From Pseudobutyrivibrio ruminis HUN009 (GTDB lineage Bacteria > Bacillota > Clostridia > Lachnospirales > Lachnospiraceae), in NCBI RefSeq assembly GCF_000703005.1, contig NZ_JNLH01000001.1:1-22500 (forward strand): a DNA stretch of 22,500 nt, in the 5' to 3' direction. Below are positions 1 to 8,343 of this stretch, piece after piece. Position 1 is the stretch's first letter; each line of letters begins with the position of its first letter. A model generated the notes under the pieces. The model did not search any database, had not been told where the DNA came from, and worked only from the letters and a program-made list of their open reading frames with translations. The position numbers and the translations under genes are program-made.

Positions 1-817
1 CAACATACCATCCTGTTGTAACAATACCTGTTGCTTCATCTGTGTGATATTTAATACCTGCAACATCTACCCAACCAAACTGCTTACGGTAGTTGTTGAA
101 GAAGTAAACATTTCCTGCACCTAAATCAAGAAGACCTACTGCTGGGATGAAAGCTGTGTAGTCTTTCTGTGCTACGTTCATATCTACACGGCCATTGATA
201 CCTGCAACTGCTCCACTTGAAGAATACTGCCAGATAGCCCATCCAGCGATATCATTGTGATCTGAATACTGAGCAATCCACTTGTCATAAGCAAGCGCTG
301 ATGTAAAGTGTGCTTTGTAGAAGTTTGTGTATGTGTAAAGCATTGGTGTGTAACCAGCCTGAGCGATTACACTACAAAATGCATTTGCCATTGCTGTACA
401 TGTATTAGCATCAATACCCTTCTGGATTCCATCCTCGAAATCGAATGCTACTGGGAAGTTGATGTTGTATGGCTCAATCCACTGAAGAACAAGATTTGCC
501 TCCTGGATGGCTGCCTCAACTGTTGTTGCGTATGAATAAATATATACACCTGTACGAATACCTACAGCCTGTGCTCCTGCTACGTTAGCTGCGAAGTAAG
601 GATCAATACCACTCTTTGTGCTACCTACCTTAATGAATGTATATGTAACTCCTGACTGAGCAACTGCAGCCCAGTTAATTGCCCCCTGATACTTTGAAAC
701 ATCGATACCCTGTGCACCAGCTGCATTTGCAGTGATTGGTGTGGATAATGTCATCACTACAGCAAGCATCAACGCTGCAAGTGACTTAAACACTTTTGAA
801 GCTTTAAATTTTCTCAC
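1..817 (-). CDS. Secreted GH25 lysozyme (partial, C-terminus off the left edge)
   Basis: Exported muramidase that would cleave peptidoglycan glycan strands. Reading on the minus strand, the only start that fits is GTG at 817, because the ATG at 822 runs into a stop after two codons. AGGAGG at 826-831 sits 8 nt upstream. Residues 1-32 form a signal peptide: basic n-region (RKFKASK), hydrophobic core and an ANA cleavage site. The GH25 domain follows from about residue 37 with GIDVSKYQG (D39) and FDFED (D126, E128), the usual acidic residues of this family. From about residue 225 the sequence becomes aromatic/Gly rich (YFFNNYRKQFGWVD, then TGW), resembling the start of choline-binding-type cell-wall repeats. 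The frame is open to base 1, so the repeat region is cut by the window. The family call is firm; the substrate and whether it acts on self or foreign walls are unknown. Confidence 0.93.
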   Translation of the reverse strand, partial: MRKFKASKVFKSLAALMLAVVMTLSTPITANAAGAQGIDVSKYQGAINWAAVAQSGVTYTFIKVGSTKSGIDPYFAANVAGAQAVGIRTGVYIYSYATTVEAAIQEANLVLQWIEPYNINFPVAFDFEDGIQKGIDANTCTAMANAFCSVIAQAGYTPMLYTYTNFYKAHFTSALAYDKWIAQYSDHNDIAGWAIWQYSSSGAVAGINGRVDMNVAQKDYTAFIPAVGLLDLGAGNVYFFNNYRKQFGWVDVAGIKYHTDEATGIVTTGWYV

Positions 818-847
818 TTCATTGACCTCCTAAATAAAACTAGTAAT

Positions 848-856
848 ATAATATCA
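848..856 (-). promoter_or_regulatory. Candidate extended -10 promoter for the lysozyme gene
   Basis: On the minus strand TGATATTAT reads as an extended -10 (TG-N-TATTAT) about 30 nt before the GTG start. No good -35 hexamer lies 17 nt upstream. It sits next to an AT-rich inverted repeat (858-895). Sequence inference only. Confidence 0.35.
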
Positions 857-857
857 T

Positions 858-895
858 AATAATTTGTATTATTTAACTGATAAATACAAATAATT
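858..895. repeat. AT-rich inverted repeat upstream of the lysozyme gene
   Basis: Arms 858-870 (AATAATTTGTATT) and 883-895 (AATACAAATAATT) are complementary at 12 of 13 positions around a 12-nt spacer. The outer arm reaches the last base of the upstream DUF6472-like stop codon. It could be a weak terminator for that gene or an operator for the lysozyme promoter. With so much A+T it could also arise by chance. Confidence 0.4.
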
Positions 896-1101
896 TACAT
901 TTGATGACGTACCACCTTGTACTCATCTCCGTTAACAAAGTATGGGCATTCACTGTAATGACCTGTTACCAGCCTAACATAATCATCCTCGTCCATATCC
1001 ATTTCGCAATAATATTGCTCATCCTCTTCGTCCCATACGAAATTGTTACAATATTCGCAGGCAGTACTACCAGATTTTTTTACCTTACTATTACCAGCCA
1101 T
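895..1101 (-). CDS. Small Cys4 protein, DUF6472-like
   Basis: A 68-aa acidic protein with C15-x2-C18, C32 and C52 (CEYC, YYCEMD, ECPYF), a likely zinc ribbon. The pattern of an early CxxC-NF, a DEDD stretch, CPYF and a final EYKVVRHQM resembles the DUF6472 family that I recall from Lachnospiraceae; that identification is from memory, not a search. The ribosome site AGGAGG lies 9 nt before ATG 1101, inside the end of the upstream membrane-protein gene. The two genes overlap by 22 nt, which suggests translational coupling. No signal peptide or membrane segment. Function unknown; a metal-binding or nucleic-acid-binding role is only a guess from the cysteines. Confidence 0.8.
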   Translation of the reverse strand: MAGNSKVKKSGSTACEYCNNFVWDEEDEQYYCEMDMDEDDYVRLVTGHYSECPYFVNGDEYKVVRHQM

Positions 1102-1265
1102 CTAATAAAACCTCCTACTAGAACAGCCACAAGAATTGTACCAAGCATTATTGCATACATGTATTCCTGATGTTTCTTGCCCCAGGCTGAATTCATTACA
1201 GCCATATATAGCCCAAGGCCAACAAGAATAGCTACAACATTTATCAACATATTAACTGTTTCCAT
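1080..1265 (-). CDS. 61-aa two-TM membrane protein of unknown function
   Basis: The start is taken as ATG 1265, whose A is the last base of the upstream gene's TAA (TAATG, one-base overlap). A longer in-frame ATG at 1307 would overlap that gene by 43 nt and is less likely. The protein begins METVNM and has two hydrophobic segments, about residues 6-24 and 38-54, joined by a short polar loop (NSAWGKKHQEYMYA), ending in RWLVIVR. Its last 22 nt overlap the start of the DUF6472-like gene and contain that gene's ribosome site. The tight packing with the multidrug-export-like gene suggests it is a partner subunit or a co-regulated membrane peptide. I do not recognise the family. Confidence 0.75.
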   Translation of the reverse strand: METVNMLINVVAILVGLGLYMAVMNSAWGKKHQEYMYAIMLGTILVAVLVGGFIRWLVIVR

Positions 1266-1756
1266 TAAGCTGTTACTCCTATAAATGCGCCAAGACCAAG
1301 TGTACATAAAACACCGATGATGATTCCGGCTAAAGCCACACCGCAGATTACTGCAAGGATTGAAGACTTAAAGTCCATATCAAGAATTGATGCTGCAAGT
1401 GTACCTGTCCATGCACCTGTTCCTGGAAGTGGAATACCAACAAACAATAACAATGCTACGAAAAGTCCTCTACCTGCTTTTTCCTGAAGCTTCTTGCCAC
1501 CCTTTTCACCTTTTTCAAGGCAGAATGTAAAGAAACCACCGATAACAGGCTTATCTTTACCCCACTCAAGTACCTTTCTGGCAAAAAAGTAAATGATAGG
1601 TACTGGAATCATATTTCCAATTGCAATAAGGATGTAGGCTAAAAGCAAATTGAAGCTTGGATCTGCAGCCTTGAATCCATAGGCAAATGGAATAGCTCCT
1701 CTTAGCTCAATCAGTGGAACCATTGAAACAAAAAATACTGTTAAATACTTGATCAT
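1265..1756 (-). CDS. Small multi-drug export family membrane protein (COG2426-like)
   Basis: 163-aa integral membrane protein with four or five hydrophobic segments (about residues 1-20, 36-58, 95-115 and 126-160). LIELRGAIPFAYGF near the N-terminus and GIPLPGTGAWTGTLAA in the second half are the recognisable motifs of the Sm_multidrug_ex family. The name is historical: the transport role is poorly supported and the fold is DedA-like, so drug export should not be assumed. The start ATG 1756 lies 5 nt after the hisC stop. Its ribosome site AAAGGAG overlaps the last hisC codons and stop. The gene ends in TAATG shared with the next gene, so hisC, this gene and the two small genes behave as one transcript. 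Confidence 0.85.
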   Translation of the reverse strand: MIKYLTVFFVSMVPLIELRGAIPFAYGFKAADPSFNLLLAYILIAIGNMIPVPIIYFFARKVLEWGKDKPVIGGFFTFCLEKGEKGGKKLQEKAGRGLFVALLLFVGIPLPGTGAWTGTLAASILDMDFKSSILAVICGVALAGIIIGVLCTLGLGAFIGVTA

Positions 1757-1761
1757 TAAAT

Positions 1762-2823
1762 CTAAACTCCTTTTAAAATCTTTTTTAATTCATCTATAAA
1801 TACTTGCATCTCCTCATCTGTTCCAATAGAAATACGCAAGTAATTTGATATACGCTGTGGCTTTGAGAAGTAGCGCACATAAATGCCACGCTTTTTAAGC
1901 TCTTCAAAAATGAATGAAGCCTCCATAGATTCATGTTTGGCAAAAATGAAATTGCTCTTTGAATCTGGGACTGTAAAGCCAAGCTCTTTTAACTGAGCCT
2001 TTGTCCACTCTCTTGTGGAAATAACAGCTTCAAGCTTTTCTTTAAAGTAAGTATCGTCCTCTATAGAAGCAACACCTGCCTGTAGCGTGATTGTGTCCAT
2101 TGTGTATGAATTAAATGAGAACTTACAATCTGATAGATATTTGATAAGTTCTTTTGAACCAATAGCATAACCAATACGGTTACCGGCCATAGCTCTTGAT
2201 TTAGAAAATGTACGAACTACCAAAACATTATCGTATTTGCGAACTAAATCTATGGCAGACTCAGAGCCAAAATCTACATAGGCCTCATCAATAATCACAA
2301 CACACTCAGGATGTGCCTTAATAATCTCCTCAAAAAAGGAAACAGGCTCAGCTATTCCTGTAGGTGCATTTGGATTTGGAATAACTATTCCTCCGCAACA
2401 CTTGTCATAATCGCTTTTTATAATTTTAAAATCCTCATCAAGAGCTTTTGTCTCAAATGGAATTCTAAAAAGTGATGCCCACACATCATAAAATGAATAG
2501 GTAATGTCTGGGAAAAAGATTGGTTTGTCTGAATTAAAAAATGTAAGGAAGCTCATAGCAAGAACGTCATCTGAGCCTACTCCCACAAAAATATTTTCTT
2601 CATCAAACCCATGATATTTAGCCAATGCCGAAATCAACGATTGGCACCCTGGATCAGGGTATTTTCTAAGAGAATCCAATTCTATATTAGAAATAGCTTT
2701 ACCCACCAAAGGACTTGGTGGGTATGGATTTTCATTAGTGTTTAACTTTATTACCTTAGTTTTAGGCTGCTCGCCTGGAGTATAAGGTACTACTTCTCTA
2801 ACATTACTCTTCCAATTAGCCAT
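1762..2823 (-). CDS. hisC: Histidinol-phosphate aminotransferase
   Basis: PLP-dependent class I/II aminotransferase of 353 aa, the family length. It exchanges the amino group between histidinol phosphate/imidazole-acetol phosphate and glutamate in histidine synthesis. Visible motifs: NTNENPYPPSP near residue 28; NPNAPTG at 150-156; DEAYVDF at 179-185; and TFSKSRAMAGNRIGYAIG with the PLP lysine K208. The start follows a GAGG element six to seven bases upstream. No other his genes lie nearby; instead it sits between an L,D-transpeptidase and a membrane protein, so it is an orphan hisC. Close relatives act on aromatic amino acids or other phosphorylated amino alcohols, so a broader substrate range is possible. 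Confidence 0.88.
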   Translation of the reverse strand: MANWKSNVREVVPYTPGEQPKTKVIKLNTNENPYPPSPLVGKAISNIELDSLRKYPDPGCQSLISALAKYHGFDEENIFVGVGSDDVLAMSFLTFFNSDKPIFFPDITYSFYDVWASLFRIPFETKALDEDFKIIKSDYDKCCGGIVIPNPNAPTGIAEPVSFFEEIIKAHPECVVIIDEAYVDFGSESAIDLVRKYDNVLVVRTFSKSRAMAGNRIGYAIGSKELIKYLSDCKFSFNSYTMDTITLQAGVASIEDDTYFKEKLEAVISTREWTKAQLKELGFTVPDSKSNFIFAKHESMEASFIFEELKKRGIYVRYFSKPQRISNYLRISIGTDEEMQVFIDELKKILKGV

Positions 2824-2844
2824 ATTTTGCCTCGCTATCGTGCA

Positions 2845-4539
2845 CTATTGAACAACGCCTGTATCTGTACCGCCAGCCTGAGCTGCTGCAGCCGCTTCTG
2901 CGGCAGCCTGTAACTTCAATGTCTGAAGTGTTAGCTCTGCGTTAACAAGATCCTGATAATTTAAAACCTGTGCCTTCTGCTCTTCTGTTAAAGCTTCGTA
3001 CTGTGCTCTAGCTTCAGCAATCTGAGGTTCAGACTCAAGTGTAACTGTCTCAATTTCTGCGATAAGCTCTGAAACCTTAACCTGTGGATTCTGGATAAGG
3101 TAGTTTTCTTCTTCTGTGTCACCAGTATAGAAAACAATAACAGGCCAACCAGCTTCTACAATATTGTAGATTTGCTCTGCAGCGGAAAGAGGAAGGTTTA
3201 CGCATCCGTGGCTTCCGCCTGTTTTATAAATGGTGCCACCAAAGCTTGAGCGCCATGTAGCGTCATGAAGACCTTCGCCCATGTTGAATGGCATCCAGTA
3301 ATTAACATGTGATTCGTAATTGTCACCCTTAAGTGTGGCATCTGTCTGCTTGTAAGCAATTGGGTATACACCTGTGTGCGTACCGTGGTTTGCTGAAATC
3401 TTACCTGATACACAATCTGAATCAAATACCATTTCGCCATCCTTATAAACATACACGTGCTGTTCTGTAAGGTTAACTTCTACGTATGAGTTGCCATAAT
3501 CGTGTTCGCCATGGCTTGTTCCGTAGTAAAGATAAGTGAAGTCGCGAGTAACATCCTCGCCCCCTTCTAAATCAGCAATGATTGCATCGATTTCGCCATC
3601 ATATGCTATTCTCCAACCGAATGAACCTGCTGGAACTTCTATTGTCTCACCTGAAGTGGTGGTGAATTCCTTTTTCTTGCCATAAGTGTTGTACTTATCT
3701 CCCATTGAGTTTACATACTCGCCTATAGCATCTCTGTCGAAGGAAACATTAAAGCTATCATCCCATGTGAACCATGTAGCCTTTGTGTCGGCTGGAATAT
3801 CTTCTGTGTAACCCTCGCCTAAATCATAATGGATATCTGTATCCATGTAGTTATTTAAAACATCAACTGCCTTTTGAATATTAGCATCAGATGCTAAAAC
3901 ACTAGGCTTTTCATAGCATGTGCCATCTGCAAGATTAATCTCAGTTTGAAGATTCTCAACTGCATAGATGATTGCTTCCTCTACGCCCTCTTCTGTGATT
4001 TTATCTCCGTATACTTCATCAACAATCACAAACTTCTCGCCATCGAACTGAATGGTAGCGTCCTGTGATTCTGTTGTAGATGATTGGTTGCTAAAATCAA
4101 GGCTGCTTGCTACTGCTGTAACTTTGGCAGAATCATATGCGTTGCCTGTAGCTGTATAGAATTCAGCTGGTGCAAACAAACGAAGTACCCAGTTGAAACC
4201 AGTTTGAGAATCGAGAAGTGCCTGAACCTCTGATTCATCATAATTAACTCCTACTCCTAATTCGCTTGAGCTTACTTCGTTAATTACATTTCCATCTGCG
4301 TCAATAAATGAAATAGTGTATTTGTCTGCACTATTGATAATTTTATCGTATGTGCTTTGCGCTGTTCTGAATGAAGCACCAACGCCATTGACCTTGCTTC
4401 TGATATAGAAGTGATTTCTAAAGAACAAGCTTCCTGCCAAATATATTATTAATATAATACCAAGAATTATTCCAATCCTAAGCCTTTTTGCTCGGTAATA
4501 GCTTGGTGGATAAATCTTTTTGCGACCCTTTGCTTTCAT
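2845..4539 (-). CDS. Membrane-anchored L,D-transpeptidase (YkuD) with helical C-terminal tail
   Basis: Forms 3-3 crosslinks or attaches proteins to peptidoglycan outside the membrane. The ATG at 4539 (MKAKGRKK) is preferred over the more distal ATG 4602 because AGAGG stands 10 nt ahead of it and the earlier 21 residues look non-coding. The 564-aa product has a basic N-terminus, one TM segment (about 22-40), a large extracellular region (about 45-340) that resembles the peptidoglycan-binding domain often found before YkuD, and the YkuD domain (about 350-475). The domain holds HGTHTGVYP and GGSHGCVNL, with catalytic C446 in the SHGC motif. The C-terminal part (about 485-545) has the ALTEEQKAQVLNYQDLVNAE pattern seen in helical bundles of Firmicutes surface proteins, then an Ala-rich tail. 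A 107-nt gap separates it from hslO, so it may have its own promoter. Confidence 0.92.
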   Translation of the reverse strand: MKAKGRKKIYPPSYYRAKRLRIGIILGIILIIYLAGSLFFRNHFYIRSKVNGVGASFRTAQSTYDKIINSADKYTISFIDADGNVINEVSSSELGVGVNYDESEVQALLDSQTGFNWVLRLFAPAEFYTATGNAYDSAKVTAVASSLDFSNQSSTTESQDATIQFDGEKFVIVDEVYGDKITEEGVEEAIIYAVENLQTEINLADGTCYEKPSVLASDANIQKAVDVLNNYMDTDIHYDLGEGYTEDIPADTKATWFTWDDSFNVSFDRDAIGEYVNSMGDKYNTYGKKKEFTTTSGETIEVPAGSFGWRIAYDGEIDAIIADLEGGEDVTRDFTYLYYGTSHGEHDYGNSYVEVNLTEQHVYVYKDGEMVFDSDCVSGKISANHGTHTGVYPIAYKQTDATLKGDNYESHVNYWMPFNMGEGLHDATWRSSFGGTIYKTGGSHGCVNLPLSAAEQIYNIVEAGWPVIVFYTGDTEEENYLIQNPQVKVSELIAEIETVTLESEPQIAEARAQYEALTEEQKAQVLNYQDLVNAELTLQTLKLQAAAEAAAAAQAGGTDTGVVQ

Positions 4540-4646
4540 TGTGCATAATCCTCTATAAAATGATAATAAATCTCCGTGTGTAAGTTTACAGGAAATCAGC
4601 AAATAAAAACAACTAAACTTTTATCTAATAGGGCGCAATTATTTGA

Positions 4647-5516
4647 CTAATTCCTCCTAAAGCTCTTAAGCTCGTCAATTGTAAACTCATATGCCTCATT
4701 ACAGAACTGACATTTAACCTCTACCGGTTTTCCATCTGCAATGATTTCATCCATATCTTCTTTACCAAGTGATGCAAGGCTTTTTATAACTCTATCCCTT
4801 GAACAATCGCACTTGTAAGCTGCTGGATATGTTTCCTTGATTTCTACTTCTAAGCCAGCAAGAACAGTCTGGAGCATTTCTTCTGGTGTCTTGCCACTTG
4901 AAAGCATATCTGTAACTGAAGGAAGAGTCTTTAAATTTTCCTCAATCTGAGTAATAACTTCCTCTGGAGTAAAAGGCATAAGCTGAACAATAAATCCGCC
5001 TGCGCAGTTTACTGTATTGTCCTTGTTCATAAGAACACCAAGTCCTACTGATGATGGAATCTGTTCTGAAACTGCATAATAGTATGTAAGATCCTCTGCA
5101 ATTTCACCTGTCTGAAGCTCGACAGTACCAACATATGGCTCTTTAAGCCCCATATCCTTGATAACTCTCATGATACCAAGGTCGATAGCTCCGCCTACAT
5201 CAAGCTTGCCGTTCTTTGGTGGCAAATCAACAACTGACACATTCGGAAATCCTTTAACCTCACCCTTGCTATTGGATGTAACTGTGATTCCCTTCATTGG
5301 ACCACTTCCCTGAATCTGAAGTGTAACCAAATCATCCTCTCCTTTTAGCATGACACCCATCATGGAACCTGCCGAAAGCATTCTTCCAAGGGCTGCTGTA
5401 ACGATTGGTGATGTATTATGACGAGTTCTAGCCTCTTCCACTATATTTGTACTTGTAATTGCAAATGCTCTAACTGCATCATTTGCTGCTGTTGCTCTAA
5501 CTATATAGTCTTTCAT
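4647..5516 (-). CDS. hslO: Hsp33 redox-regulated chaperone
   Basis: Cytosolic holdase that is inactive when its four cysteines bind zinc and active after oxidation. The 289-aa length is typical. The N-terminal domain shows RMLSAGSMMGVMLKGEDDLVTLQIQGSGP, read here as the substrate-binding fold. The C-terminal redox switch is complete: C236-x-C238 (KCDCSRDRV) and C269-x2-C272 (CQFC). The start ATG shares four bases (ATGA) with the stop of the upstream methyltransferase, so translation is coupled. Its place behind a SAM methyltransferase and recJ suggests a stress and housekeeping operon. Confidence 0.96.
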   Translation of the reverse strand: MKDYIVRATAANDAVRAFAITSTNIVEEARTRHNTSPIVTAALGRMLSAGSMMGVMLKGEDDLVTLQIQGSGPMKGITVTSNSKGEVKGFPNVSVVDLPPKNGKLDVGGAIDLGIMRVIKDMGLKEPYVGTVELQTGEIAEDLTYYYAVSEQIPSSVGLGVLMNKDNTVNCAGGFIVQLMPFTPEEVITQIEENLKTLPSVTDMLSSGKTPEEMLQTVLAGLEVEIKETYPAAYKCDCSRDRVIKSLASLGKEDMDEIIADGKPVEVKCQFCNEAYEFTIDELKSFRRN

Positions 5517-6256
5517 TTTGTAACCTCTCTTGCTATAAAATACAATCTATCACTATCTTCTGTAGGTGCCGCCATGGTAGAAACATCAAGCACCTGAAGA
5601 AATTCTAATCCACTTTCTTTAATGGCAGCCTTCACTTCATCGACAGTAAACGCATGTTGCATATGCTCTTCCTCGAATCTGTCAAAAGTGCCCTCTTCAT
5701 TTTCTTCATATATGGTCAGGTAATAGTAATTATCTCTGGCGTCAGGGTTGTATTCATTTTCCCAAATGAAGCTTCCTTCTTCGCGATTTTCCGCTATCGT
5801 ACTAGTTCCTAGCTTTTTATAGTAGCTATCTGTTTTCATATCAAATATAAAAAGCCCTTTAGGATCCAGATAATTATTTGCCAGTTTGCAAACCTGAAGC
5901 AGTTCATCTGTATCAGCCAGATAATTCATGCTGTCGCAAAGGCTGATTACCGCTCCTACTGTTCCGTACAGCTCAAAAGAACGCATGTCCTGACATAGAT
6001 AAAGGATTCCATCGGAATCCTCCTGACTCATAGCCTCCATCAACATATCATAGGAGACATCGATACCAATCATATCGTAGCCCATTTCCTTAAGGCGTCT
6101 AGTCATCTGTCCTGTACCACAGCCCAAATCGCATACGATTTCCATTGGCATATTATATTTTTCAAATAGTACTTTTATGTTTTGCGCCCAATCATCATAT
6201 GGAATATTGTCCATATATCTATCGTAGACTGTGGCAAAGCCTGTATAAGCTTCCAT
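5513..6256 (-). CDS. Class I SAM-dependent methyltransferase
   Basis: 247-aa cytosolic enzyme with a Rossmann-type methyltransferase fold. Motif I VCDLGCGTG is at residues 41-49, followed by GIDVSYDML (acidic residue at the end of strand 2), and CQDMRSFEL and ISLCDSMNYL fit motifs II/III. The C-terminal half has an EENEEGTFDRFEEEHMQHAFTVDEV region typical of the YcgJ/YwgF-like small-molecule methyltransferases. It overlaps hslO by ATGA and follows the membrane protein gene by 4 nt, so it is mid-operon. The substrate cannot be read from the sequence. An RNA target is less likely because no RNA-binding domain is visible. Confidence 0.88.
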   Translation of the reverse strand: MEAYTGFATVYDRYMDNIPYDDWAQNIKVLFEKYNMPMEIVCDLGCGTGQMTRRLKEMGYDMIGIDVSYDMLMEAMSQEDSDGILYLCQDMRSFELYGTVGAVISLCDSMNYLADTDELLQVCKLANNYLDPKGLFIFDMKTDSYYKKLGTSTIAENREEGSFIWENEYNPDARDNYYYLTIYEENEEGTFDRFEEEHMQHAFTVDEVKAAIKESGLEFLQVLDVSTMAAPTEDSDRLYFIAREVTK

Positions 6257-6260
6257 CCTG

Positions 6261-7304
6261 CTATACCCTCTTAGATAAAAAGCTTGTTATCTTTCTGATA
6301 ACATCAAAATCATTTTGAATTTCTTCAACCTTAAGTCGATTCTCCTCAGAGAATCCCACAAGTATATCATGGTTGGCCTCAGCCAAATAGTCCATAATAC
6401 CGTCAATATCACTTTTGATATTCTTTGGGCACTTGATATAGTGTCTCTTTCCTGCAGTTATGTGCAATGTATAAGTAATAGAGAAATGATGCCATAAAAA
6501 CTTATGCATTGTTGAATACTTGTAAATCCAAATTATAGCATCAATTGGAACAATGGCAACACCATAGCTACTTGTTTCAATAAAATAATGCTCTGTAATA
6601 AACATATCCTCTGTTGCAAGCTGTGGTAATGTAGCAAGCTCCTCCTCGGCTTCCTCAAGGATTTCTGCTGGCTTGCCATAAGCTCTTGTTTTCTGAACTG
6701 GCAACGACAACACAGGAAATGCAATATATAAACTGTATACTATGATTGATGCAACACTGTATAGACCAAAAATCATATAGAAAAACTGGAAGGCCTCTGC
6801 TGAAGGTCCTGTAGCATCTGGCTCTGAAATGGTGTATGTAGAAACTGTAGAAAGAATTCCTTCTTCGCTCCAATTCAAATCACTAGCCAAGTTTGCTAGA
6901 AGGTTTCTGGCTGCCTCAGAATCATAAAGGATTTCTCCTTTTATGGTAAGTTCTTCAATAGTTGGTGAGCCTTGCTCACAAGTATCAGGATCCAGAAGCA
7001 CTATAACACACTCAGAATTAATCATAGTGTAGTAATAGTAGCCTCTGGTCCTATCCAACCATTTGCTGGTATAGCCTGTAAAATATAAATTCTTTAAATC
7101 AAATTTGGCGTAGTTTTCACCATCATTATACATTTCGTATAAGCTGATAGAATCCTCACTGTATGTCTTAGGGAAAAGCATATGTCCTATTGGGAAAATG
7201 AAAGTTAACGCAATAAGAATCACCAAAAAGACAATAGGAGCATATAGCTTACTTTTATAATATGTCTTTATTGACCTTGTTATTAAATGCTCCAAAGAAT
7301 CCAT
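6261..7304 (-). CDS. Uncharacterised two-TM membrane protein
   Basis: 347 aa. A first TM segment (about 20-43) follows a short basic N-terminus. A roughly 130-residue, Tyr- and Asp-rich domain lies between the two TM segments, probably outside the membrane; it includes RTRGYYYYT. A second TM segment spans about 174-200. A 147-residue C-terminal domain, probably cytoplasmic, contains an EEAEEEL segment and GVAIVPIDAIIWIYKYST, which looks like a beta-strand-rich PH-like fold. I do not recognise a named family with confidence. GGAG lies 8 nt before ATG 7304. The gene is flanked at 18 nt by the alpha/beta hydrolase and at 4 nt by the methyltransferase, so it belongs to that operon. A membrane stress or sensing role would be speculation. 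Confidence 0.8.
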   Translation of the reverse strand: MDSLEHLITRSIKTYYKSKLYAPIVFLVILIALTFIFPIGHMLFPKTYSEDSISLYEMYNDGENYAKFDLKNLYFTGYTSKWLDRTRGYYYYTMINSECVIVLLDPDTCEQGSPTIEELTIKGEILYDSEAARNLLANLASDLNWSEEGILSTVSTYTISEPDATGPSAEAFQFFYMIFGLYSVASIIVYSLYIAFPVLSLPVQKTRAYGKPAEILEEAEEELATLPQLATEDMFITEHYFIETSSYGVAIVPIDAIIWIYKYSTMHKFLWHHFSITYTLHITAGKRHYIKCPKNIKSDIDGIMDYLAEANHDILVGFSEENRLKVEEIQNDFDVIRKITSFLSKRV

Positions 7305-7322
7305 AACTACTCCATTTTACCT

Positions 7323-8267
7323 TTATTTATGTGCTTCAAGCCACTGATAGATATCTTCGTAAACCTGGTCTCTATCAAGCTCATTTAATATTTCGTGTCT
7401 GTCACCCCTGTATAATTTTAAGGTAACATCCTTTATTCCTGCTGCCTTAAATGCATCTGCTGCAGCTTTTGTACCCTTACCCATGTTTCCAACTGGGTCC
7501 TCATCACCAGATACAACTAAAAGAGGTAATGTCTTGCGCATCTTTTCCACACAAGCCTTTGTTCCAACATATTTTGTAGCTTCCACTAAACCTTTATAAG
7601 CATTCAAAGAGAATGTGAAGGTACAATATTTATCGTGATAGTACTTTTCAACACTCTGTATGTTTTTTGAAAGCCATGAGTTTGCATAATCATTTCCATA
7701 GCAATCATACTGCTTGTATGGAGCTGAATATGTCATATCTCTTACAAATGTGCTTCGGTAATTTTTTCCTTTCAAAAGTGAAAGAACTGCTATAACAGCA
7801 AGGCCACCATTGCATGTGGCTGCTGATTCCTGGCCTGTACCCATAATAATAGCACCTGTCAGTTCTTCCAAATAAGCTGTCTTATCTGATAAGAACTTTC
7901 GAAGCATATATGAACCCATAGAATGTCCTAAAATAAAATAAGGAAGATTAGGATATTCCTTTCTAGTCTTTGCATAATGAGTGTAGATATCTTCAACCAT
8001 ATCGTCAGCTGGATGCTTGCCTGTCATGATACCAAGCTCCTCATCCTTTGAGACTGACTGACCATGACCAATATGATCATGACCTACAACGATATATCCC
8101 TTAGATGCGAGAAATGTAGCAAACTCATCGTATCTTTCAATATATTCAACCATGCCGTGAACAAGCTGCAAAACAGCAACTGGCTCTCTATCTGGAAGCC
8201 ACTTTCTACAATGAATTACAGAATGTCCATCCTTTGAAACAAATGTATAAGTCTCCTGGTTTCCCAT
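7323..8267 (-). CDS. Alpha/beta hydrolase (serine aminopeptidase S33 / monoacylglycerol-lipase-like)
   Basis: 314-aa cytosolic hydrolase. The nucleophile elbow GHSMG places the serine at S116, the acid is likely D257 (SGDEDPVG) and the histidine H291 (GDRHEILNE), so the triad is complete and in the normal order. LVHGMVEYIERYDEFA gives the oxyanion-hole HGM. The sequence resembles the lysophospholipase/monoacylglycerol-lipase branch (Hydrolase_4), so ester hydrolysis of a glycerolipid is the best guess. No signal peptide. GGGGGAT lies before the ATG. It follows recJ by about 76 nt and precedes the membrane protein by 18 nt. Confidence 0.9.
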   Translation of the reverse strand: MGNQETYTFVSKDGHSVIHCRKWLPDREPVAVLQLVHGMVEYIERYDEFATFLASKGYIVVGHDHIGHGQSVSKDEELGIMTGKHPADDMVEDIYTHYAKTRKEYPNLPYFILGHSMGSYMLRKFLSDKTAYLEELTGAIIMGTGQESAATCNGGLAVIAVLSLLKGKNYRSTFVRDMTYSAPYKQYDCYGNDYANSWLSKNIQSVEKYYHDKYCTFTFSLNAYKGLVEATKYVGTKACVEKMRKTLPLLVVSGDEDPVGNMGKGTKAAADAFKAAGIKDVTLKLYRGDRHEILNELDRDQVYEDIYQWLEAHK

Positions 8268-8343
8268 AATTATATCCCCCTTATATTAGCATTTATATTG
8301 ATTCTAAATGATTTAACAGCGAGATTCAATAAATGAGCACAAT

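Noticed and set aside
1..817. Possible prophage endolysin because of the GH25 domain
   Set aside because: It has a clear signal peptide and chromosomal housekeeping neighbours, with no holin or phage genes in view.
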